Source: Gammaproteobacteria bacterium
Lineage (GTDB): Bacteria > Pseudomonadota > Gammaproteobacteria > Pseudomonadales > Cellvibrionaceae
Assembly (NCBI GenBank): GCA_025362015.1
Contig: JANYIO010000106.1
Span: 1 to 41,553, forward strand
Length of the DNA stretch: 41,553 nucleotides
Direction: 5' to 3'
In this document: in pieces, positions 15,450 through 23,673 of the stretch
How positions within the stretch are numbered: position 1 is the first letter of the stretch
How the letters are laid out: every line of letters begins with the position of its first letter
Program-made: the position numbers and the translations under genes
Notes under the pieces: generated by a model
The model's database searches: none
Seen by the model: the letters and a program-made list of their open reading frames with translations, nothing else
What the model was told of the DNA's origin: nothing

Positions 15450-17117
15450 TTAAAGACCGAAGTTGGAGCTGTTAATCATTTTGGTATTGTGTGCGGCTTG
15501 TTGGCTTGCAGTTAAACTACTGGCCGGCACCGAATCAAGTTCTTTACCTTTACCACCAACACCGTTAGCAAGAAAACTGAAATCGCGCCCAAGTTGTTCC
15601 GCTACACCATGGCAACCCTGACACCCGCCCATACTGTATTTAGGTGCAGGAACTGGCTGGCCTTCCTGAACATTGAGAGAAACATTGTTATAGGTAGTCG
15701 GTGGAGTACCGGTATTAAGTTTTGGATCAGGATAAACACAATTTGAACTACCCTTCACACCGCGACAATTAACAAAATAGAGTTGGCTTGGATCTGCAAT
15801 ACCTGCCACTGGCACACCGCCATTGAGAAGAATTCCGCTGAATAATTGAATGCCTGGTTGACTACTTTCCACAACTATATTGGCTAAATAAAAATTACTT
15901 GTCGTGGTGTCGCTGGTAGATACAGCTTGCACACCTTTAAGACGATAATTTCCCCAGACGTTTGTTTTATCGATGCTTTGCACCAAAGCGTTAACCTGAT
16001 TATTTACATCATTCACTTCGCTAATAATGTCATTAGGCTCTACCACAGTCGTGAAATTTTGCGAGATAGCACCAGCAGCAGGAAGCGTGTAAGTCGTTAA
16101 TTTATTTTTCTGTGGAGGCTGACCTTGCGCATTAATGGAGTAAGCACCATTGGCGGTAACGGTGTGCGGCTCCTGATTAGGTGATTGATAAGACAGGTTG
16201 TTATAAGTCGTTTTGTAGGCTGGATCTGTAATCGCGTTGGTGTTATTGCGAGTTACCGCATTCACATGTTCGAACGAGGTAAAAATAAATTGTTGATAAT
16301 TCGCCGTCTTCTGAATGATATGAATAGCAATCAGTGCAAAGGTATCTGTGTAGGGAGTAGGGACACCTGAAGCATCGGTAATATAATAAGTTGCGCTGGC
16401 TTGATGATATTTACTAGGATCAGAATTTTTGATATCCCTGACTCTGCGCCAAGCGGTTTTAACTTCAATCACATTATTGGGAAAATCCCATGATTTATTT
16501 GCAGCAGGAGCAGTACGGCTCGGGTCCAATGCGTAGTTTGTTTCTATTTGATTCACTTTAACCATAAATAAAACCGGAAAATTAGGCGCATAGGAATTTT
16601 GGTAATACAAAAAGTTTTGGCTAATTTGATTGGTCTCGTCCAAATAAACATAATTTTGATTTTGCAAAGTAAGAGGCACATTAGCGCCCGCTGCATTTGC
16701 ATAAAAGGTGTTATAGACAGGCACTTGATTAATGGGTGATGCCGGTTTAGTTGTGGTGTAATAAGGAAAAGCTTCCGTGCGGTGATAGAAGCTTTCAAAC
16801 ACTAATGGGTTATCTACACCAGGACTTGCACCGGTATTAATAAAATTATTTTTCCCATCACCTACTGCTCGCCCTGTACCAGAACTTAGTGATGCGGTGG
16901 TCTGCTGCGTCGCGGCAATAAATAAACGCCAGGCATAGTTAGCAAACTGAGTTTGATTGGCACCGCTGACTAAATCGGAAGGAAAGGTCGTGACGGGCAC
17001 CGTCAAATCCGTTTTGGTAATTGCGCCACCATTATCAGCAGCAGCCAAACCCAGCTGAGATAGACTAGCGCTCAGTAAAAAAATGCAGACAAAACTTAAT
17101 GTTTTATTGTAGTTCAT
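15450..17117 (-). CDS. Secreted one-heme c-type cytochrome-like protein
   Basis: 555 residues from ATG 17117 (GAGAGA ribosome binding site). A TTG 48 bp upstream opens the same frame but would spoil the signal peptide. MNYNKTLSFVCIFLLSASLS... ending GLAAAD is a Sec signal. The body has the blocks of a poorly characterised family of exported proteins: YAWRLFIAATQQ, VFESFYHRTEAFPYY, IEVKTAWRRVRD, FALIAIHIIQKT, FIFTSFEHVNAV, and near the C-terminus a single heme c motif GCQGCHGVAEQLGRDFSF. It therefore probably binds one covalent heme in the periplasm, and could pass electrons to or from the multicopper oxidase encoded downstream. I know this family only from its motif pattern; no biochemical role is established to my knowledge. 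Confidence 0.75.
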   Translation of the reverse strand: MNYNKTLSFVCIFLLSASLSQLGLAAADNGGAITKTDLTVPVTTFPSDLVSGANQTQFANYAWRLFIAATQQTTASLSSGTGRAVGDGKNNFINTGASPGVDNPLVFESFYHRTEAFPYYTTTKPASPINQVPVYNTFYANAAGANVPLTLQNQNYVYLDETNQISQNFLYYQNSYAPNFPVLFMVKVNQIETNYALDPSRTAPAANKSWDFPNNVIEVKTAWRRVRDIKNSDPSKYHQASATYYITDASGVPTPYTDTFALIAIHIIQKTANYQQFIFTSFEHVNAVTRNNTNAITDPAYKTTYNNLSYQSPNQEPHTVTANGAYSINAQGQPPQKNKLTTYTLPAAGAISQNFTTVVEPNDIISEVNDVNNQVNALVQSIDKTNVWGNYRLKGVQAVSTSDTTTSNFYLANIVVESSQPGIQLFSGILLNGGVPVAGIADPSQLYFVNCRGVKGSSNCVYPDPKLNTGTPPTTYNNVSLNVQEGQPVPAPKYSMGGCQGCHGVAEQLGRDFSFLANGVGGKGKELDSVPASSLTASQQAAHNTKMINSSNFGL

Positions 17118-17161
17118 GTTTTTTCTCTCTATCAATTGAAAGGATTGTTTACACACGGCGA

Positions 17162-17803
17162 TCAAACAGCAACTGCGCCCTCGGCGATGTTATTCGGAGC
17201 AACCTTGTTCCAAATATGATTAGTCGGTATTTCACCTATCGCTAAAGGTGGTAAATATTTAACGGAAAAATTTTCACTCAGGGGTGCTACCCAAATTCGC
17301 GCAGAAAGATTTACTTTATATAATTCAAATAATTTATCGTCGCTCTCGCGAGTTTCGCTATAAACACGGCGATCAATTAATTCATAAAATTCCCTTGGCA
17401 CAAAATCATCGCGCAATAAAACATGGGCAGTTTGCTGGCCATCACTAACCCACCATTCAAATTTCATTTCACTGTTGCAGCGGCTAACACAGTTATCATT
17501 TTGCATGACGGTTAAACGCCCTTTATTAGTACAATGGGTCACGAAATTTAAAGAATCCAAAACTCCCGGCCCGGGATGGCCGCTCACCACGGTTAAATGT
17601 TCTCGACTCCATAGTTTGTCTTTAGAGAGTGCGATAGCCGCCATTTGCATAGCGCGATAACCAACCGCAGTACCCCACCACAAAGAACGCTGGTGTTCGG
17701 CGGTTGCATTTTGATAATCAAGCGTTACCACCTGGTCGTTATCGACAATACGAATTAATAAACCTTCTGTAGGAATATGTTCAGTTGGAGAAAAAGAGTT
17801 CAT
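17162..17803 (-). CDS. FmdE-like domain protein
   Basis: 213 residues with a resemblance to the FmdE family, the accessory subunit E of formylmethanofuran dehydrogenase. The order of blocks agrees: GTAVGYRAMQMAAIAL corresponds to the helix after the family's CPGxxxG loop, and LTVVSGHPGPGVLDSLNFVT-HCTNKGRLTV corresponds to the V-D-A-I-Q-x-x-T-G-C-T-x-G-K-G-N-L block. The normal HxHxCPG metal-binding loop is replaced by LWWGTAVG; remaining Cys and His residues (SGH, THC, CVSRC) might bind a metal. No signal peptide. ATG 17803 follows AAGGAAAA. It lies directly after hypE, so co-expression with the Fe(CN)2CO pathway is likely. One-carbon or CO-ligand chemistry is a speculation from the family name only. 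Confidence 0.55.
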   Translation of the reverse strand: MNSFSPTEHIPTEGLLIRIVDNDQVVTLDYQNATAEHQRSLWWGTAVGYRAMQMAAIALSKDKLWSREHLTVVSGHPGPGVLDSLNFVTHCTNKGRLTVMQNDNCVSRCNSEMKFEWWVSDGQQTAHVLLRDDFVPREFYELIDRRVYSETRESDDKLFELYKVNLSARIWVAPLSENFSVKYLPPLAIGEIPTNHIWNKVAPNNIAEGAVAV

Positions 17804-17822
17804 TGTTTTTTTCCTTGATCTG

Positions 17823-17884
17823 TAAAAAATAGCTATATTAAAAATAGCTGTGTTAAAAATATGTCTGTTAAATATTCATCTATT
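17823..17884. repeat. 15-nt-period tandem repeat, four degenerate copies
   Basis: Units such as TAAAAATAGCTGTGT, TAAAAATATGTCTGT and TAAATATTCATCTAT follow each other with a 15-nt period in the 94-bp spacer between hypE and the FmdE-like gene. The copies are AT-rich and diverged. Confidence 0.7.
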
Positions 17885-17897
17885 AATATTTTTTGTT

Positions 17898-19001
17898 TTA
17901 ACAAATTCGCGGCAATTGCTCGCCCACTAACATATCGACAATACGTTTTCCGCCAAAACTGGTTTGCATATGCACACGACCAGCTCGGCCATTTTCCAAC
18001 ACCTGACCTATATCCGCCGCATCATGTCCCAGTGGGTGCGCGCACATTGCAGCAAGCGCAGCCTCAACTTCATTGGCAGGTACGACAGCAACTAACTTAC
18101 CTTCATTGGCGAGGTACAAAGGATCTAAACCGAGAATTTCGCAGAAGCCTTTTACTTCTGTACGAATAGGTGTGCTCGTTTCCTGAATTTCAATTGCACA
18201 TTTCGATGCATCCGCAATTTCGTTTAATACGGAAGCAATGCCACCTCGTGTTGCATCGCGAATAAATCGAGTGTTTGGTGCAGCCTTGAGCAGTGTTTGA
18301 ATAAGATCATGTAGCGGCGCACAATCACTTTGTATCTGCGTCGATAAATTCATTTCGCCACGTGCATCCAAAATGGCGGCGCCGTGATCACCGAGAAAAC
18401 CGTTCACTAAAATATGATCATTGGCTTGGGCTTTATGAACACCAAGCTGGTAATTTTTATGAATCACACCAATGCCGGTGGTATTAATAAATATTTTGTC
18501 GCAGCTACCGCGTTCGACTACTTTGGTATCGCCGGTAACAATAAATACTCCGGCCGCTTTTGCTGTATCTGCCATTGATTGCACAATTTTGCGCAGGGTG
18601 GTGACTTCCATGCCCTCTTCAATAATCATTGCGCAAGTTAAATACAAGGGAATTGCACCACCGACAGCAAGATCATTTACTGTGCCGCAAATAGCCAACT
18701 TACCTATATCACCACCCGGGAAAAATATAGGGTCTATCACATAGGAATCCGTTGTCATTGCCAATCGGTCACCATGTTTGGCTAGATCAGTGAGTAAAAA
18801 ACGCGCCTGATCTTCAAGAGTATTCAATGCAGAATTACTAAATGCATCGATAAAAACATCGTCGATCAAATCGCGCATAGCTTTACCGCCACCGCCGTGG
18901 GCGAGCGTGATAATGCTACTCACTAATTTTCCATGACGACTACGCAAGTCTATTGGTTCAATACTAGCTTCTACATCAAGAATATTTTCTGCTAAGTTCA
19001 T
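17898..19001 (-). CDS. hypE: Hydrogenase maturation protein HypE (thiocarbamoyl dehydratase)
   Basis: 367 residues, full length. It has the PurM-like fold signatures ITLAHGGGGKAMRDLI near the N-terminus, TTDSYVIDPIFFPGGDIGKLA and GTVNDLAVGGA, and ends exactly in PRIC. The C-terminal Cys accepts the carbamoyl group from HypF and is dehydrated with ATP to a thiocyanate, which donates cyanide to iron on HypC-HypD. All key features are kept, so it should be active. Its ATG overlaps the hypD stop by 4 bp. It closes the hyp block; the spacer to the FmdE-like gene is only 94 bp, so transcription probably continues into the rest of the cluster. Confidence 0.96.
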   Translation of the reverse strand: MNLAENILDVEASIEPIDLRSRHGKLVSSIITLAHGGGGKAMRDLIDDVFIDAFSNSALNTLEDQARFLLTDLAKHGDRLAMTTDSYVIDPIFFPGGDIGKLAICGTVNDLAVGGAIPLYLTCAMIIEEGMEVTTLRKIVQSMADTAKAAGVFIVTGDTKVVERGSCDKIFINTTGIGVIHKNYQLGVHKAQANDHILVNGFLGDHGAAILDARGEMNLSTQIQSDCAPLHDLIQTLLKAAPNTRFIRDATRGGIASVLNEIADASKCAIEIQETSTPIRTEVKGFCEILGLDPLYLANEGKLVAVVPANEVEAALAAMCAHPLGHDAADIGQVLENGRAGRVHMQTSFGGKRIVDMLVGEQLPRIC

Positions 19002-20155
19002 AGGCTCACCTCTTCAACTACATCATTTATTTGAATCGCATCAATACGGTCGCCACCATAAAGATAATAAGCGGCGCATGCACCTTCACTGGAAACCATC
19101 AATGCACCTACGGGAGTTTCTGGCGTACAGGCTTTGCCGAATACTTTGCACTGCCAGGGTTTTATTGCGCCCTTTAACACTTCACCACACTGGCAAGATT
19201 TCGGATCAGCAATGGTGACATTCGCAATCGCAAATTTTTTCTCCGCGTCAAATGCCGCGTAATCCTGCTTTAATTGCACGCCGGAATGATCGATAGAACC
19301 GAGACCGCGCCATTCAAAAAATTGGCGCAACTCAAACACTTTGCTAATGGCATCCAAGGCCATTTTGTTTCCATACTCAGGAACAATACGGTTGTATTGA
19401 TTTTCAATTCGCGCTTCGCCCGTTTGCAATTGTTTCAACACCATCCATAAAGATTGCAAAATATCCAAAGGCTCAAACCCCGCAACTACCACCGGGCGAT
19501 GATAATTTTTGGCAATAAATTCGTAAGGCTGATTGCCAATAACCATGCTCACATGGCCCGGACCAAGAAAACCGTCAAGCTGTAAATCTGGCGAATCCAG
19601 TACTGCTTTAATGGTGGGAATAATGGTGATGTGGTTGCAAAATAGTGAAAAGTTTTTAAGGCCATCGGCTTCTGCCTTTAACACCGTGAACGCCGTGCTT
19701 GGCATAGTTGTTTCAAAACCAAGACCAAAAAATACAACTTCCTTATCGGGATTTTTTTTCGCAATACTCAATGCATCCAGCGGCGAATAAACCATGCGCA
19801 CATCTGCACCATTTGCGCGCGCTTCCATTAAACTTTTTTTCGAACCTGGCACCCGGATGGCATCGCCAAACGTAGTAAAAATAACGTTTTCTTGTTCTGC
19901 AATAAACACACAATCATCAACCCGGCCGCGCGGTAAAACACAGACAGGGCAACCCGGCCCATGAATTAATTCGATGCTTGGCGGCAACATATTTTCAATG
20001 CCATAACGAAAAATGGAATGTGTATGGCCGCCGCAAACCTCCATAATAAAAACCGGGCGGTTTAATTTTTCTGCCAATCCATCAGCGATCTGATTAATCT
20101 CTTTTAGTAAGGCTTTAGCTTTTATGGGGTCGCGAAATTCGTCAACATATTTCAT
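18998..20155 (-). CDS. hypD: Hydrogenase maturation protein HypD
   Basis: 385 residues. I take ATG 20155 (protein MKYVDEFRDP, the normal HypD N-terminus, behind CAGGAG) rather than an upstream start at 20200 that would add 15 unrelated residues. Conserved Cys motifs are intact: CGGHTHSIFRYGI, HGPGCPVCVLP, GFETTMPSTAF, and the C-terminal [4Fe-4S] cluster region CQCGEVLKGAIKPWQC with KACTPETPVGALMVSSEGAC. HypD is the redox scaffold on which, with HypC, the Fe(CN)2CO unit is built. The start overlaps the end of the SIS gene by 14 bp. Confidence 0.96.
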   Translation of the reverse strand: MKYVDEFRDPIKAKALLKEINQIADGLAEKLNRPVFIMEVCGGHTHSIFRYGIENMLPPSIELIHGPGCPVCVLPRGRVDDCVFIAEQENVIFTTFGDAIRVPGSKKSLMEARANGADVRMVYSPLDALSIAKKNPDKEVVFFGLGFETTMPSTAFTVLKAEADGLKNFSLFCNHITIIPTIKAVLDSPDLQLDGFLGPGHVSMVIGNQPYEFIAKNYHRPVVVAGFEPLDILQSLWMVLKQLQTGEARIENQYNRIVPEYGNKMALDAISKVFELRQFFEWRGLGSIDHSGVQLKQDYAAFDAEKKFAIANVTIADPKSCQCGEVLKGAIKPWQCKVFGKACTPETPVGALMVSSEGACAAYYLYGGDRIDAIQINDVVEEVSL

Positions 20156-20864
20156 CTTCGGCTCCTGTATTTTTATTAGCTGTAGTCGCGGAAGAACCAC
20201 GATCGTCGGCCAGTAAGGTATGCACTAAATCCCATAACACATGGTAAATAGCAACGTGACATTCCTGCACACGATGAATGCTATCCGAGTTAACAATAAG
20301 GCAATGATCCAACCCGGCTTTTGCCATTTCCCCACCATTGCCACCAGTAAGTGCAATAGTCACTGCACCTATTTTTTTTGCTTGAGCAAAGGCTTTCAAC
20401 AAATTTTCTGAATTACCGCTGGTAGAAATACCAATAAGTGCATCATTTTTTTTCACCAAAGTGGCTACTTGTCGGGCGTACACCTGGTGATAACCGACAT
20501 CATTAGCAATGGCTGTCATGACAGTTTTATCGCAACTTAAATCATAGGCTGGTAGCGCTGGCCTACCGGTAGTCACAGGGTGCAAAAATTCAACCGCAAT
20601 ATGCGAAGCATCCGAACTTGAACCACCATTGCCCATACTAAAAAGCTGACCCTGGTTTTTATACATAGTGGCAATGGCATTAGCACAATCCACAATGGCT
20701 TGATTATTATTTGCAAAAAAATCGCTAATAATTAATTTGTGCTGCAGAATTTTTTGTTCAATTGAATCCAGTAATGCCTGGTTCATACTCGCAACATCCG
20801 ATTTTTTATTCGTTAAAAAAGGATAAAGCGCATTTAAACTGGAGTTGTTTTCAGTTTTATTCAT
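20142..20864 (-). CDS. SIS-domain sugar phosphate isomerase, GmhA/DiaA-like
   Basis: 240 residues of the phosphoheptose isomerase type. Motifs are LFSMGNGGSSSDASHIAVEF (phosphate-binding Ser loop), LIGISTSGNSENLL, and CHVAIYHVLWDLVH near the end, as in GmhA and DiaA. The N-terminal 45 residues are extra compared with GmhA (about 192 aa). GmhA converts sedoheptulose 7-phosphate to heptose 7-phosphate, but SIS proteins bind many sugar phosphates. Its place inside the hyp operon (1-bp overlap with hypC, 14-bp overlap with hypD) argues for a role tied to the metallocofactor pathway or to the sugar transferred by the GT2 enzymes, rather than LPS core synthesis. Substrate is not readable from sequence. 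Confidence 0.85.
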   Translation of the reverse strand: MNKTENNSSLNALYPFLTNKKSDVASMNQALLDSIEQKILQHKLIISDFFANNNQAIVDCANAIATMYKNQGQLFSMGNGGSSSDASHIAVEFLHPVTTGRPALPAYDLSCDKTVMTAIANDVGYHQVYARQVATLVKKNDALIGISTSGNSENLLKAFAQAKKIGAVTIALTGGNGGEMAKAGLDHCLIVNSDSIHRVQECHVAIYHVLWDLVHTLLADDRGSSATTANKNTGAEDEIC

Positions 20865-21142
20865 TACGATTCCCCTTCTTGCATGGCTGCGAGCTCTTCT
20901 TGCATATTGCCCAACTCAATTAATACTGCGAGTGTTGCCTGCGCCTCGGCTTCGTTAATCACACTCATCGCAAAACCAACGTGAACCAATACCCAACTAT
21001 TAATATGTTGATGTAGATCCTGCCCTACTTCAGCAATGCAGCTGAGATTAACCGCACGCTGAATACCTCCCACATCTACTATGCCCAGCTGTTGTTCAAC
21101 ATCACTAATGCTGACAATTTTTCCCGGGATACCTAAACACAT
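20864..21142 (-). CDS. hypC: Hydrogenase maturation chaperone HypC
   Basis: 92 residues beginning MCLGIPGKIVSI, the canonical HypC/HupF N-terminus; Cys2 is the essential iron-binding residue once Met is removed. The small beta-barrel continues with VDVGGIQRAVNLSCIAEV and HINSWVLVHVGFAMSVI, followed by an acidic helical tail with EEL repeats. HypC carries iron and CO2/CO ligands with HypD and escorts the Fe(CN)2CO unit to a hydrogenase large subunit. The start overlaps the end of hypF by 10 bp. A single hypC-like gene is present, so the large-subunit homologue at 4783 is its likely client. Confidence 0.95.
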   Translation of the reverse strand: MCLGIPGKIVSISDVEQQLGIVDVGGIQRAVNLSCIAEVGQDLHQHINSWVLVHVGFAMSVINEAEAQATLAVLIELGNMQEELAAMQEGES

Positions 21143-23673
21143 ATGTTTTCCTCTGCTTTTTTTATATTGGTTAACGGATGATTTGATGATTCAGTAATAA
21201 TTCTGGCAGCGGCAATAACGGCCTGCCCTAATGCGATACCGCCATCATTTGCTGGCACGAAGGAATGGGTTAAACAATTTAATTTTCGTTCTTTTATCGC
21301 TTGCTCAAGGCCTTGCAAAAGAATGGCATTTTGCATACAGCCGCCGGAAAGAACGACATCGTTGAATTGAAATTTTTCACTCAGAAGATCAAGCATATTG
21401 ATAATGCCATCGATTAAACCGGCATGAAAACGTGTGGCAATAATGGCTGAAGATTCGCCTTGCTGAATATCAGTCAGCAGGTCTGGCCAAATATTGCTGG
21501 CATTTAGTTCGAGCAGACTATTGGCTTCGGAATTCATCGCCGATTGCGATGAAGCATTTAACTCTGACGCACTTAACTCTGATGACTCAGCAATAGTAAA
21601 TTTATAGGGCTTGCTCACCTGCTTACTCAACACCGCATCCACGTCCGCCAATAATTCAAGCTCTATCGCAGCTTGCCCTTCAAATTGCACCTGATCTGCA
21701 CTCAGCCCCAAGGCTCCGGCAACCGCATCAAATAATCGCCCTGCAGAACTTGCGATGGGGCAATTCATGTTATTAACCAGCATGGCTTGCAAAGTGGCCA
21801 GAGGCTTCTCGCTGAAAAATTTTGCCAGCTCGGTATTACCATATTGAATTGAAAAATCATCCCAACTCATGCTGGTAAGTATTTGCGCAAACGTGTTGCG
21901 CCATGGCTGTTTAACTGCTCGCGCAGCGCCAGGCATGGTTACCGGTTTTAAACGCGCAACACGCTGAAACCCGCAATAATCAGCCAATAAAAATTCACCA
22001 CCCCAGAGGGTTCCATCATCACCAAAACCTAAACCGTCCAGAGCAATACCAAGCACGGCGGGATGCGAAAGTGAAATATTATTTTCCGCCATTGCACTCG
22101 CAATATGCGCGTGATGATGTTGAACCTCTATAGCCCTTAATTGCTTTTCGGTAGCATCGCTTTTGGCCAGTTTGCTCGAGAGATATTCGGGATGCATATC
22201 GAAAGCGAGATAGCGCGGCTCAAATTCGAACAGCGTTTTATAAAGAGCAATATTATTTTCATAATCGTTGAGCGTATTGATATTTTCGAGATCGCCTTGA
22301 TGCTGGGATAAAATAGCGGTGCCTTGTTTCACTAAACAGAAAGTAGATTTTAATTCGGCGCCATAAGCTAATATTTTATCCGCTTGTGCAAAACCATCCG
22401 GCAATTGCAGGGATCGGGGTGCATAACCACGGGCGCGACGGATTACGCGGACACGACCGGAAATAACACGCACAACTGAATCATCAATTCGATTCGCAAT
22501 ATCGCGATCATGATAAACAATGAGATCAGCAATAGTGCTGAGCTTTTCCAGAGCTTCGTTATTATCGATAATTTGCGGTTCGCCAGAAAAATTGCCGCTG
22601 GTCATAACGAGAGGTTTAGCAAATTTTTTGCAGATTAAATGATGCAAAGGCGTGGAAGGCAACATAAACCCTAACAGGTTACTGCCGGGTGCTATGGAGC
22701 GAGACAGTTTTCGCGCATTGTGGGACTGGCGCGAATTTTCTTTTAAAAAACTATTCTCTTGCAATAAGACGATAGGTGCTTCCACACTCTGTAATAAAGT
22801 TTGTTCCTTGTCAGACACCTGACAATATTGTTTTATACAGCTGAGATCATGGCACATAAGTGCAAACGGTTTGCCATAGCGTTTTTTACGCATGCGCAAC
22901 AAATTAACAGTTTCATGATTGCTCGCATCACAACACAATTGAAAGCCGCCTAAACCTTTTATCGCAATTATTTTTCCAGCATTTAATGCCTGATTGATAT
23001 GCTGCAACTTTTGATAAATATGTTCTTCATTATTATCGCGAGTCGTTGTTGGAAAAAAATTACCATCGCTATATAAGAATAACCCGGGGCCGCATTGATG
23101 ACAGGCGATGGGCTGGGCATGGAAGCGACGATCCAGTGGGTTCGAATATTCTTTCAAACAATCTTCACAGAAAGGAAATTTCGCCATAGTCGTATTGCTG
23201 CGATCATAGGGAATGCCCTGCACAATAGATAATCGCGGCCCACAATGTGTGCAGTTGGTAAAAGGATATAAATAACGCCTCTCTTTAGGATTCAATATTT
23301 CATTCAGGCAGGCGGTGCAACTGGCAGCATCGGCAGCAATTTCAGTATGCCCTTCGCTTTTGCCGATATGGCTGGATGGGCGAATAGTAAAATCGTGATA
23401 TTGCCAGCTCTCCGCACCCGCATCAGAATCTTTAACAAGGGACGCCTCAATGGAATCTATTTTCGCCAGCGGTGGCGCTTCCGCTTTTAAGCGGTGTAGA
23501 AATTGCTGAATATTTTTTTGAATACCCGATAAGCGCATCAGTACACCATCCGTATCATTAGACACTTCACCGATTAATTGGCACTCTATTGCTAAACGAT
23601 AAACCGTGGGGCGAAACCCCACACCTTGCACCGTTCCTCGCACACGAATTTCATGATTTTCTAAGGCTGACAA
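21133..23673 (-). CDS. hypF: Carbamoyltransferase HypF
   Basis: 846 residues, all domains in order: acylphosphatase (RVRGTVQGVGFRPTVYRLA), zinc-finger pair (CTACLNEI, CTHCGPR, CEDCLKEY, CHQCGPG), YrdC-like domain (KGLGGFQLCCDASNHETV, MTSGNFSGEP), and a Kae1-like domain (VQHHHAHIASAMAENN, ALDGLGFGDDGTLWGGE, VLSGGCMQNAILLQG). It uses carbamoyl phosphate and ATP to load the HypE C-terminal Cys. Between about residues 690 and 720 there is a Ser/Asn/Glu/Leu-rich insertion (SELSASELNASSQSA) caused by a short repeat. The start is TTG 23673 with AAGGA 12 bases upstream; no in-frame ATG is suitable. It is the first gene of the long minus-strand unit. Confidence 0.96.
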   Translation of the reverse strand: MSALENHEIRVRGTVQGVGFRPTVYRLAIECQLIGEVSNDTDGVLMRLSGIQKNIQQFLHRLKAEAPPLAKIDSIEASLVKDSDAGAESWQYHDFTIRPSSHIGKSEGHTEIAADAASCTACLNEILNPKERRYLYPFTNCTHCGPRLSIVQGIPYDRSNTTMAKFPFCEDCLKEYSNPLDRRFHAQPIACHQCGPGLFLYSDGNFFPTTTRDNNEEHIYQKLQHINQALNAGKIIAIKGLGGFQLCCDASNHETVNLLRMRKKRYGKPFALMCHDLSCIKQYCQVSDKEQTLLQSVEAPIVLLQENSFLKENSRQSHNARKLSRSIAPGSNLLGFMLPSTPLHHLICKKFAKPLVMTSGNFSGEPQIIDNNEALEKLSTIADLIVYHDRDIANRIDDSVVRVISGRVRVIRRARGYAPRSLQLPDGFAQADKILAYGAELKSTFCLVKQGTAILSQHQGDLENINTLNDYENNIALYKTLFEFEPRYLAFDMHPEYLSSKLAKSDATEKQLRAIEVQHHHAHIASAMAENNISLSHPAVLGIALDGLGFGDDGTLWGGEFLLADYCGFQRVARLKPVTMPGAARAVKQPWRNTFAQILTSMSWDDFSIQYGNTELAKFFSEKPLATLQAMLVNNMNCPIASSAGRLFDAVAGALGLSADQVQFEGQAAIELELLADVDAVLSKQVSKPYKFTIAESSELSASELNASSQSAMNSEANSLLELNASNIWPDLLTDIQQGESSAIIATRFHAGLIDGIINMLDLLSEKFQFNDVVLSGGCMQNAILLQGLEQAIKERKLNCLTHSFVPANDGGIALGQAVIAAARIITESSNHPLTNIKKAEENICV

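Noticed and set aside
17115-17165. Upstream TTG start for the cytochrome-like gene
   Set aside because: The 16 added residues do not look like a signal peptide and ATG 17117 has both a ribosome binding site and a proper Sec signal.
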